Positions 50,070 through 56,407 of a DNA stretch of 56,407 bases are shown here, one piece after another; within the stretch, counting starts at the first letter, position 1, and each line of letters opens with the position of its first letter. The notes beneath the pieces are model-generated. The model was given only the letters and a program-made list of their open reading frames with translations. It was not told the DNA's origin and searched no databases. Source of the stretch: Paraburkholderia unamae (GTDB taxonomy: Bacteria > Pseudomonadota > Gammaproteobacteria > Burkholderiales > Burkholderiaceae). The stretch is from NCBI RefSeq assembly GCF_003268775.1, contig NZ_QLSU01000050.1, positions 1 through 56,407 on the forward strand. Direction: 5' to 3'. The translations under genes and the position numbers were made by a program.

Positions 50070-50720
50070 ATGAGAGCAACGACAGGGGAGATGGCGGCAC
50101 TCGACGCGCAGCAGCACAGGCGCGCGTACTGGCTGCGCCAGTTGAGGCAGTGGCACTGGATCAGCTCGGCGCTGTGCCTCGTCGGCATGCTGCTGTTCGC
50201 GCTGACCGGCTTCACGTTGAACCATGCCGCGCAAATCGAGGCGCATCCACACGTCGAGCGGCGCAGCGCCACCGCGCCCGCGCCGTTGGTCGCGGCGCTC
50301 GGGCGCACCGCGCATGGCGACAAGGGGCCGGTGCCGCCCGCGTTGGCGGCCTGGCTCGCGAGCACATGGGACCTCGATACCGCCGGCCGCGTGGCCGAGT
50401 GGTCCCGCGACGATATCTATGTCGCGTTGCCGCGCCCCGGCGGCGACGCCTGGGTGAGCGTCGATTTCGGCAGCGGCGAAGCGCAGTACGAACTGACCAC
50501 GCGCGGCTGGATCGCCTATCTCAACGACCTGCACAAGGGGCGCAACGCGGGAGCGGCCTGGAGCGTGTTCCTCGACGTGTTCGCCGCCGCGTGCGTGATC
50601 TTCAGCGTCACGGGACTCTTCCTGCTCAAGCTGCACGCACGCGGGCGCGTGGCGACCTGGCCGCTCGTGGGCTTGGGCTTCGTCGCGCCGCTGCTGCTCG
50701 CCATCCTGTTCATTCACTGA
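50070..50720 (+). CDS. PepSY-type membrane protein of an iron/flavin operon
   Basis: The 216-residue protein resembles PepSY-associated membrane proteins: one membrane helix near residues 25-45 (HWISSALCLVGMLLFALTGFTLNHA), a periplasmic PepSY-like domain (about 50-150), and two C-terminal helices (about 160-215) with YLNDLHKGRNAG before them. Conserved histidines near helix ends (HWISS, NHAAQ, LHKG) suggest haem or quinone contact, as in siderophore-reducing PepSY proteins. ATG 50070 is used; 50091 is also possible. It heads a five-gene operon with a Fur-like box in front. Confidence 0.8.
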   Translation: MRATTGEMAALDAQQHRRAYWLRQLRQWHWISSALCLVGMLLFALTGFTLNHAAQIEAHPHVERRSATAPAPLVAALGRTAHGDKGPVPPALAAWLASTWDLDTAGRVAEWSRDDIYVALPRPGGDAWVSVDFGSGEAQYELTTRGWIAYLNDLHKGRNAGAAWSVFLDVFAAACVIFSVTGLFLLKLHARGRVATWPLVGLGFVAPLLLAILFIH

Positions 50721-50773
50721 CTATTCAGCGCCATTTTCTTCGTTACTTTTCACTACTTCAGGAACCGTTTGCC

Positions 50774-51298
50774 ATGCGCCGACTGATTGCCGTCACGCTC
50801 ACCGGGATGGCCGCCGGCCCGCTCGCGGGCCAGGCTGTTGCCGCCGAATTGACCGTCAACATCGATATCCCGCGTCTCGACGTCGCCGAATATCACCGTC
50901 CGTATCTTTCGATGTGGGTCGAGCGCGCCGATCAAACGCCCGTGACGACGCTTGCCGTCTGGTACGACCAGAACAAGAAGAACGGCGAGGGCACCAAGTG
51001 GCTCAAGGACATGCGCCAGTGGTGGCGCAAGGCGGGCCGCGACATGCAGTTTCCGGCCGACGGCGTGTCTGGCGCGACGCGCGCGCCGGGCGAGCAGGTC
51101 GTGACCTTCACCGACGGCAAGGCGCCTCTCGGCAAGCTGCCGGCGGGCGAGTATCAACTGGTGGTGGAAGCCGCGCGCGAAGTGGGCGGCCGCGAACTGG
51201 TGCGCGTGCCCTTCGTATGGCCGCCGACGGGCGCGAAGTCCGCGCAGGCAAAGGGCGAGCACGAACTGGGTACGGTCACGGTGAGCGTCAAACCCTGA
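50774..51298 (+). CDS. DUF2271 secreted protein with flavinylation motif
   Basis: The 174-residue precursor has a signal peptide (MRRLIAVTLTGMAAGPLAGQAVA, cleaved near residue 23) and a DUF2271 domain. DGVSGAT at residues 96-102 matches the D-x-x-(S/T)-G-A-T acceptor motif of ApbE flavin transferases, so Ser99 is the predicted FMN attachment site. This family has been named in genome surveys among extracytosolic flavinylated domains. The matching apbE gene lies two genes downstream. It probably carries electrons from the PepSY membrane protein to a periplasmic acceptor, perhaps a ferric siderophore. Confidence 0.83.
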   Translation: MRRLIAVTLTGMAAGPLAGQAVAAELTVNIDIPRLDVAEYHRPYLSMWVERADQTPVTTLAVWYDQNKKNGEGTKWLKDMRQWWRKAGRDMQFPADGVSGATRAPGEQVVTFTDGKAPLGKLPAGEYQLVVEAAREVGGRELVRVPFVWPPTGAKSAQAKGEHELGTVTVSVKP

Positions 51299-51357
51299 TC
51301 GTCAATTCATCAGTTATCCCGATCTTTTATTTCACGCCGATCCTGAGAATCAAGACC

Positions 51358-52182
51358 ATGAAAATTTCCGCTGCCAGGCTCTCCCTCAAGGCTTCCGCGC
51401 TGGCGCTCGCCGCGCTGCTGCCGCTCGCCGCCCACGCGCACCGCCTGTGGCTGCTGCCCTCGGCCACCGTGCTTTCGGGCAACGACCCGTGGGTGACCGT
51501 CGACGCCGCCGTGTCCAACGACCTGTTTTACTTTGACCACTTTCCGCTGAAGCTCGACGGCCTCGCCGTGACCGCGCCCGACGGGACGGCCGCGAAGCCC
51601 GAGAACGAGAGCACGGGCCGCTATCGCAGCGTGTTCGACGTGCATCTGACCCAGGACGGCACGTATCGCATCGCCATCGACAATCGCGCGGTGTTCGCCT
51701 CGTACACGCTGAACGGCGAAAAGAAGCGCTGGCGCGGCAACGTCGATGCGCTCGCGCAGGCGCTGCCCGCGAACGCGCAGGACGTGGACGTGACCGAAAC
51801 GGACGTGCGCGTCGAGTCGTTCGTCACGCGCGGCAAGCCCAGCACGGCCACGCTCAAGCCCTCGGGCCACGGCCTCGAACTGGCGCCGCTCACGCACCCG
51901 AACGATCTCGTCGCGGGCACGGATGCGGGCTTTCGCCTGCTGATCGACGGCAAGCCGGCCTCGAACGTCAAGGTGTCCGTGGTGCCGGGCGGCAGCCGCT
52001 ACCGCGACCAGCCGGGCGACACGACGCTCACCACCGACGCGGACGGCAAGTTCAACGTGAAATGGCCGAACCCCGGCATGTATTACCTCGAAGCCGAGGT
52101 GCGCGACGACCACACGTCGATCAAGCAGGCGAAGAACCGCCGCGCGGCCTATGCCGCCACGCTTGAAGTGTTGCCGCAATAA
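51358..52182 (+). CDS. DUF4198 periplasmic protein
   Basis: The 274-residue precursor has a signal peptide (MKISAARLSLKASALALAALLPLAAHA) followed directly by HRLWLLPS, a His-led N terminus typical of DUF4198 (nickel/iron-uptake-associated, cobalt transporter NikM-like fold). Two beta-sandwich modules are suggested, the second with GVxGxx-like GKPASNVKVSVVPGGSRYRD near residue 200. Metal binding through the exposed N-terminal His is plausible. It lies 59 bases after the DUF2271 gene in the same operon. The function in flavin-linked iron uptake is unknown. Confidence 0.82.
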   Translation: MKISAARLSLKASALALAALLPLAAHAHRLWLLPSATVLSGNDPWVTVDAAVSNDLFYFDHFPLKLDGLAVTAPDGTAAKPENESTGRYRSVFDVHLTQDGTYRIAIDNRAVFASYTLNGEKKRWRGNVDALAQALPANAQDVDVTETDVRVESFVTRGKPSTATLKPSGHGLELAPLTHPNDLVAGTDAGFRLLIDGKPASNVKVSVVPGGSRYRDQPGDTTLTTDADGKFNVKWPNPGMYYLEAEVRDDHTSIKQAKNRRAAYAATLEVLPQ

Positions 52183-52205
52183 GCGCCGGAGCCGGAACGA
52201 TCAGC

Positions 52206-53315
52206 ATGGGGTTCACTGCTTCCGAAGCGGCAACGCGCGCCGACACGCGCCCGGCCGGCCCGCGCGTGCTCGTTCCCGGCCGCCTCGACGCGAACGCGCT
52301 CGCGCCGCTGCGCGAAGGGCGCATCGCCTCGTTCGCGGGCGAGACCATGGGCACCACCTGGACCGTGCTGTGCGTGCTGCCGCCCGGCGACGTGGGTGAT
52401 GCGCCCACCGCGAAACAGTACGTGCTCGAAGCCGCGATTCGCGCCGTGCTAGACGCCGTGGTCGCGCAGATGAGCAACTGGCGCGCGGACTCGGACATCA
52501 GCCGCTTCAATCGCGCGGCGGCGGGCGCCTGGGTGGCGCTGCCGTCCGCGTGCTTCGAAGTGGTACAGGCGGCGCTGGCTGTCGCGCGCGAAAGCGGCGG
52601 CGCGTACGATCCGAGCGCCGGGCCGCTCGTCGACCTGTGGGGCTTTGGCCCACAGCCACGCCGCGCGGGCCCGCCTTCCCAGGCGGAAGTCGAAGCGGCC
52701 CGCGCACGCTGCGGCTGGAGACGCATCGAAGCCGACACCAATACCTTGCGCGTGCAACAACCCGGTGGAAACAGTCTCGACCTGTGCGCCATCGCCAAAG
52801 GCTATGCGGTCGATGCCGTGAGCGCCGTGCTGGCCTCCTACGGCGTGGCGCACCGGCTCGTGGAGATCGGCGGAGAGCTGCGCGGGGAAGGGGTGAAGCC
52901 CGACGGCATGCCGTGGTGGGTGGAACTGGAAACGCCGCCGCTCGACGATACGGACGCTCGCGCGCCCGGCAAGCCTTCAAGCGCCCCGACGATCGACCTC
53001 ATCGCCTTGCATGGCCTCGCGGTCGCGACCTCGGGCGACTACCGGCGCTACTACCTCGACGCAGGGGCCGTGCGCCGCGCGCATACGATCGACCCGCGCA
53101 GCGGCTACCCGGCCAGCCACGCGCTGGCGAGCGTAACCGTGCTGCACCGCGAGTGCATGCTTGCGGACGCGTGGTCCACCGCGTTGACCGTGCTCGGCCC
53201 GCAAGCGGGCATGGCGCTCGCGCAGCGCAAGGGCATCGCCGCGCGCTTTCTCGCACGTACGGCCACGGGTTTTCGCGAGAGCGTCAGCCCGGCGTATGCG
53301 GACATGCTCGAATGA
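52206..53315 (+). CDS. apbE: FAD:protein FMN transferase
   Basis: ApbE attaches FMN covalently to Ser/Thr of exported proteins, using FAD. The 369-residue protein has the family marks GETMGTTWTV near residue 45, SDISRFN near 95, YDPSAGPLVDLWGFGP near 137, DLCAIAKGYAVDAV near 195, VEIGGELRGEG near 221, and the C-terminal GDYRRYYL...HTIDPRSGYPA near 275-300. No classical signal peptide is evident; the N-terminal 40 residues are Ala/Arg-rich. Its substrate in this operon is most likely the DUF2271 protein. The stop overlaps the next ATG (ATGA). Confidence 0.9.
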   Translation: MGFTASEAATRADTRPAGPRVLVPGRLDANALAPLREGRIASFAGETMGTTWTVLCVLPPGDVGDAPTAKQYVLEAAIRAVLDAVVAQMSNWRADSDISRFNRAAAGAWVALPSACFEVVQAALAVARESGGAYDPSAGPLVDLWGFGPQPRRAGPPSQAEVEAARARCGWRRIEADTNTLRVQQPGGNSLDLCAIAKGYAVDAVSAVLASYGVAHRLVEIGGELRGEGVKPDGMPWWVELETPPLDDTDARAPGKPSSAPTIDLIALHGLAVATSGDYRRYYLDAGAVRRAHTIDPRSGYPASHALASVTVLHRECMLADAWSTALTVLGPQAGMALAQRKGIAARFLARTATGFRESVSPAYADMLE

Positions 53316-54919
53316 AAGCACGAGCCTTGATTAGCGCGCCGTGCGTGGCATGGACGCTCGCGCTCGCAAGCGCGGCGCTCGCGTGGTGGAGCCCGCTGCG
53401 TCTCGTTAGCGCTGCGTTCGTGCTGCTCGCGTACTGCGCGGCTTGCGTGGCGCTCGTTGCGCAACACCGGCGGCGCGCGCGCGGCGTCGCATCGCAGACG
53501 GCGCGCGACGATCTCATCCTCATCGCGTACGCGAGTCAGACGGGCTTCGCGGAGCAACTCGCCAAAGAAAGCGCCGCTCACCTCGAAGCGGGCGGAACGC
53601 GCACGCGTGTGGCATCGCTCGGCGCGCTCAGTGTCGCCGACTTAGCCGCGCATACGCGTGCGCTTTTCGTCGTCAGCACGACGGGAGAGGGCGAAGCGCC
53701 CGACCAGGCAGCGCCGTTCGTGCGCCATGCGCTGCGCGCGCACGGCATGAGGGACACGCTCGCGACACTGCGTTTCGGCGTGCTGGCGCTCGGCGACCGC
53801 CGCTATCGGGATTACTGTGCATTCGGCCACCGATTGTCAGCATGGCTAATCGACAGGCGGGCGCAGCCGATGTTCGAGACGATCGAAGTGAATAACGGCG
53901 CCGCCGCCGCGCTGCATGCCTGGCAAGCGCAACTCGCGGGCCTATGCAACGGCGTGACGCAAGCTGCGTGGAGCGCGCAGCCCGACAGCGTATGGACGCT
54001 GGACACGCGTACGCTGCTCAACCCCGGCAGCGCCGGTGCGGGGGCTTATCACCTCGGCCTGCTTGCGCCGAATGAGGCGGCACTCGACTGGCGCGCGGGC
54101 GACATCGCCGAAATCCAGCCGCGGCATGCGCGCGCCACGGTGCAGCGCTGGCTCGATGCGCACGGGCTGGACGGCGCGACGAACGTGCATTGCGAAAGCG
54201 CACCGGTGCAATTTGCCGACGCGCTCGCCACGCGCTGCCTGCCCGATGTCGAAACGACCCGGCAAAGCGCTCAAGCGTGGATCGACAGGCTGCAACCGCT
54301 GGCGCGCCGCAGCTACTCGATCGCCTCGGTGCCGGCTGATGGCCGGCTCGAACTGCTCGTGCGCCAGGCGCGTTGGGACGATTGCGGCGCGCCCGGCGGC
54401 CACAGGCTCGGCCTGGCCTCGGGCTGGCTGACCGAACATGCCGGGCAGGGCGAGGCCATCACGCTGCGCGTGCGGCCCAATCGGGCCTTCCACGCGCCCG
54501 GTGACGACCGCCCGCTGATCCTGATCGGCAACGGCACCGGACTGGCCGGGTTGCGCGCGCACCTGAAATCGCGCGTGCGCGAGGGGCACGCGCGCAACTG
54601 GCTGATCTTCGGCGAGCGCAACGCGGCCCATGATGCGTTCTATCGCGAAGAAATCGAGCACTGGCGCGCGGGCGGCTTTATCGAGCGTCTCGATCAAGTG
54701 TGGTCACGCGACGGCGGCGAACTGCGTTACGTGCAGGACGCGCTGCTTGCCGCGAGAACGCGCCTCCTGCAATGGATCGACGAAGGCGCGTCGATCTACG
54801 TCTGCGGCAGTTCGAAGGGCATGGCGCCCGCCGTGCACGAAACGCTCGCACGAGTGTTGGGGCAAGCGCGACTCGACGCGCTCACGCTCGAAGCGCGTTA
54901 CCGGCGCGATGTCTACTGA
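53312..54919 (+). CDS. Membrane-anchored flavodoxin/ferredoxin-NADP reductase-type flavoprotein
   Basis: The 535-residue protein begins with two membrane segments (about residues 8-52), then a flavodoxin domain (IAYASQTGFAEQLAKES near 72; VVSTTGEGEAPDQA near 118; VLALGDRRYRDYCAFG near 155), then an FAD domain (RRSYSIASVPADG near 330) and an NADPH domain (LILIGNGTGLAGLRAHLKSR near 408; IYVCGSSKGMAPAVHETL near 495). This is the sulfite reductase/cytochrome P450 reductase layout with a membrane anchor. It should move electrons from NADPH through FAD and FMN into the membrane, feeding the PepSY protein. It is the last gene of the operon. Confidence 0.85.
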   Translation: MKARALISAPCVAWTLALASAALAWWSPLRLVSAAFVLLAYCAACVALVAQHRRRARGVASQTARDDLILIAYASQTGFAEQLAKESAAHLEAGGTRTRVASLGALSVADLAAHTRALFVVSTTGEGEAPDQAAPFVRHALRAHGMRDTLATLRFGVLALGDRRYRDYCAFGHRLSAWLIDRRAQPMFETIEVNNGAAAALHAWQAQLAGLCNGVTQAAWSAQPDSVWTLDTRTLLNPGSAGAGAYHLGLLAPNEAALDWRAGDIAEIQPRHARATVQRWLDAHGLDGATNVHCESAPVQFADALATRCLPDVETTRQSAQAWIDRLQPLARRSYSIASVPADGRLELLVRQARWDDCGAPGGHRLGLASGWLTEHAGQGEAITLRVRPNRAFHAPGDDRPLILIGNGTGLAGLRAHLKSRVREGHARNWLIFGERNAAHDAFYREEIEHWRAGGFIERLDQVWSRDGGELRYVQDALLAARTRLLQWIDEGASIYVCGSSKGMAPAVHETLARVLGQARLDALTLEARYRRDVY

Positions 54920-54971
54920 GCCCGATGCACCGAAGTTATTCGGATTGCAAAATATTTCGATGTGATCGTAT

Positions 54972-55445
54972 TCAGATGCGATACATCATCGCGGCCTGCG
55001 CCACCCGATACCAGCGGTATTTATCGGTCTTTTCGGCGAGCTTTTGTTCCTCGTCCTGAATGTCATCCGGGCCGACGAAAAGCTGATAAATCTCCAGGGC
55101 GCCGTACGTCACATGCGGGTGCCCATAAACGACGCCGAGATCGAACGTGAAACCGATGCCGAGCGTCGGCTTTTTGTGTCCGTAACCGCCGTCGAAATAG
55201 GGCATCACATGGGGGAACGACGCCTTCGCGGGCGACGCGCCACCGAATGCGGGCACGTAAGGATTGCCGATCTTGACGTTGCCGTCCGCATTGGGGACGG
55301 CGGTTGCCGTCAGCGTGCCGCTGTTCAAGAGCGTGCCGCCCGTCAGATAGCGTTCCTGCGCCCGCACGTCTGCGGCGCCCGCTGCGCAAGCGAGGACAGT
55401 AAGTCCTGCCGCCGCGCGATATATCGTCATACTAATCGAATTCAC
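54972..55445 (-). CDS. Secreted protein of unknown function
   Basis: I do not recognise the 157-residue product. It starts with a signal peptide (VNSISMTIYRAAAGLTVLACAAGAADVRA) and continues with repeated Gly/Pro-rich beta-type sequence (PYVPAFGGASPAKASFPHVMPYFDGGYGHKKP, GIGFTFDLGVVYGHPHVTYG), ending in a charged helix (DDIQDEEQKLAEKTDKYRWYRVA). GTG 55445 is chosen because AGGAG sits 7 bases upstream; ATG 55430 is an alternative. Some filamentous or outer-membrane-associated proteins look similar, but no family is claimed. It converges with the iron operon. Confidence 0.6.
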   Translation of the reverse strand: MNSISMTIYRAAAGLTVLACAAGAADVRAQERYLTGGTLLNSGTLTATAVPNADGNVKIGNPYVPAFGGASPAKASFPHVMPYFDGGYGHKKPTLGIGFTFDLGVVYGHPHVTYGALEIYQLFVGPDDIQDEEQKLAEKTDKYRWYRVAQAAMMYRI

Positions 55446-55594
55446 TGCTGATCTCCTGAAATCCGAAAGCGACCTCAATTCCTGCTTGCCGATGTTCATG
55501 ACTTTACGATCGGCGCTCGCCAATCAATCGGGCGAGTTGCGAGGACTTGTGCGGTCAAATCGCCGCTGTTGCTTTTGTCGATTCGACCCTTCGT

Positions 55595-56035
55595 TTATCC
55601 AAAGGCAACGCAGAGGCGCTCGATCGGCACGGCGATAAGGATGCAGATGGAAAACGCGAGTCCGAACGTGAACGCTACCGACGTGGTCGCGCCGCACCAC
55701 GCAACGAAGCGGTGCGTGTCGTGCTTTTCATGCGAGGCATAGACGATTTTTCGCCAGGCGCGTCCGGCGGCGTAGGCAATGGCGAGCGCGATCAGGAACG
55801 CGCACGCCGAGGCGATGGCAAGAAACGAGAGCATGCCGCGCCACGTCGGAGCGGCATTTTGCGCAACGGCGTCGGTGCAGGCCGAGGAAAGCAAGGTGAC
55901 GCCTAGCGCCAGATGCAGCAGCCACACGAGCGGCACGGCGCACAAGCCGAGCCACACGGCGGCGCGCTGCGCACGCGTGGGCACCGGACGCCGGCTCGCG
56001 CCGGCGGGTTGCGGGGATGGAGGAGCAGACGTCAT
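55595..56035 (-). CDS. Small inner-membrane protein of unknown function
   Basis: The 146-residue protein has three hydrophobic segments (about residues 27-52, 68-92 and 112-140) and a Pro/Ser-rich cytoplasmic N terminus. Residues CAVPLVWLLHLALG with a buried His in helix 1 recall small haem-copper-oxidase-associated proteins. ATG 56035 is chosen because AGGAGG lies five bases before it. It is encoded 149 bases upstream of the secreted-protein gene on the same strand and could be co-transcribed. No function is assigned. Confidence 0.6.
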   Translation of the reverse strand: MTSAPPSPQPAGASRRPVPTRAQRAAVWLGLCAVPLVWLLHLALGVTLLSSACTDAVAQNAAPTWRGMLSFLAIASACAFLIALAIAYAAGRAWRKIVYASHEKHDTHRFVAWCGATTSVAFTFGLAFSICILIAVPIERLCVAFG

Positions 56036-56116
56036 GGAGCCTCCTGGGCGCGTCACGGGCTGGTGGCGCAGGAGGTGTGCCTGGTGAACGCTTGCTGGCT
56101 TTGGAGAGAGCGGATT

Positions 56117-56188
56117 TCAGGCGTGCGCGGCCCGCTCCAGCACTTCGCGCGCGGCACGGCTGAGGACTTCCTCTGACCACTGATTCAC
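56117..56188 (-). CDS. Possible small protein (23 residues) or tail of a truncated gene
   Basis: A GTG at 56186-56188, preceded by TCTGGAGAAAGC, opens a 23-codon frame, MNQWSEEVLSRAAREVLERAAHA, predicted as one amphipathic helix. The same frame is open upstream to 56293 (58 codons, including PFSCGLSGIAAAVSGESV), but with no ribosome site there. It may be a genuine small protein, or the 3' remnant of a gene cut by the insertion sequence at the right edge. Confidence 0.3.
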   Translation of the reverse strand: MNQWSEEVLSRAAREVLERAAHA

Positions 56189-56287
56189 GCTTTCTCCAGA
56201 GACCGCGGCCGCAATGCCACTCAGCCCGCAAGAGAAGGGATTCGTTTGCTGTGGCTCAGCGTTCAGCGTAGTTTTTATTATTTTACA

Positions 56288-56317
56288 TAACACAAATTAG
56301 CGAACTTTTTTGTGTTA
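56288..56317. terminator. Inverted repeat at the presumed insertion-sequence edge
   Basis: TAACACAAA (56288-56296) and TTTGTGTTA (56309-56317) form a perfect 9-bp stem with a 12-base loop. The right arm contains the stop codon of the partial reverse-strand frame. It may be a terminator for that gene or part of the element end. Confidence 0.45.
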
Positions 56318-56407
56318 CGGCTTTTTTGAAATGTCCGGTTCTGGCTCATTAGAAATGTCCGATTTCTGCCCTAGTTGACGCGCACGCTCGCGTGAGGCGT
56401 CGACCAG
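56315..56407 (-). CDS. C-terminal end of a probable transposase, partial
   Basis: The last 30 codons of a gene entering from the right edge end at TAA (56315-56317) and read DASRERARQLGQKSDISNEP followed by EPDISKKP. The DIS motif is repeated because the DNA carries two copies of GAAATGTCCG (56328-56337 and 56352-56361). A coding region running into short terminal repeats is common at insertion-sequence ends. The family cannot be named from this fragment. Confidence 0.45.
   Translation of the reverse strand: MVDASRERARQLGQKSDISNEPEPDISKKP
56327..56367. mobile_element. Putative insertion-sequence terminus with repeated end motif
   Basis: GAAATGTCCG occurs twice, 24 bases apart, each followed by a TTCTG-like sequence. 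Multiple terminal direct repeats are a feature of some element ends (for example the IS21 family). The neighbouring DNA turns AT-rich here, unlike the rest of the window. The element body lies beyond the window. Confidence 0.4.

Overview
The window is a GC-rich stretch (AT-richer only between some genes) of a beta-proteobacterial chromosome. It most resembles the Burkholderiaceae, probably Paraburkholderia, Caballeronia or Burkholderia. The reasons are three general porins whose mature proteins begin QSSVT(L/M)YG, a hopanoid (hpn) cluster, an ortho-cleavage benzoate cluster, a membrane PQQ glucose dehydrogenase, and dense coding with many 4-base ATGA/GTGA overlaps. No rRNA, CRISPR array or prophage was seen. 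The only mobile DNA seen is what looks like the edge of an insertion sequence at the right end.

Layout. 1-2404: end of a hopanoid side-chain cluster (radical SAM tail, hpnI, hpnL). 2501-3656: a metallophosphoesterase and a reverse-strand tRNA trio (Asn-Gly-Thr). 3985-10962: alpha/beta hydrolase, PPOX-fold protein, a putrescine-type FAD oxidase with an XRE-cupin regulator, an HU gene with a long structured 3' region, a diguanylate cyclase with a duplicated sensor domain, and a DUF427 protein. 11264-15529: SsuD-like monooxygenase, a VanAB-type Rieske demethylase pair and its divergent LysR regulator. 15560-17234: a hipBA toxin-antitoxin module with visible operators. 17304-19756: a MocR regulator divergent from a haloalkane dehalogenase. 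20005-30006: the complete benzoate-to-3-oxoadipate-enol-lactone pathway: AAHS transporter, catR-type regulator, catB, catC, catA, benA, benB, benC, benD, benE. 30041-33311: the same transcription unit seems to continue into a RidA-fold protein lacking the catalytic arginine and two overlapping dynamin-like GTPases. 33821-49938: three porins, a MarR regulator, an M20 amidohydrolase, a TRIC-type membrane protein, an isochorismatase-fold hydrolase, a methyltransferase, glucose dehydrogenase (gcd), an MFS exporter, an ABC-F protein, an aldo/keto reductase and a LysR regulator. 49993-54919: a Fur-box-preceded operon for extracytoplasmic flavin electron transfer (PepSY, DUF2271, DUF4198, ApbE, flavoprotein reductase). 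54972-56407: a secreted unknown protein, a small membrane protein, a small open frame and the insertion-sequence edge.

How the genes work together. BenABC dihydroxylates benzoate, BenD makes catechol, CatA opens the ring, and CatB and CatC make the enol-lactone. BenE and the AAHS protein bring substrate in, and the CatR/BenM-type LysR protein probably reads muconate or benzoate at two T-N11-A boxes beside catB. The iron-linked operon has a reductase, a membrane PepSY carrier, an ApbE flavin transferase and a secreted DUF2271 protein carrying an ApbE-type acceptor motif.

The best candidates for undescribed biology are the paired dynamin-like GTPases plus Arg-less RidA protein joined to the benzoate operon, the DUF2271/ApbE iron operon, the exact 160-residue duplication in the diguanylate cyclase sensor, and the structured 3' region of the HU gene.
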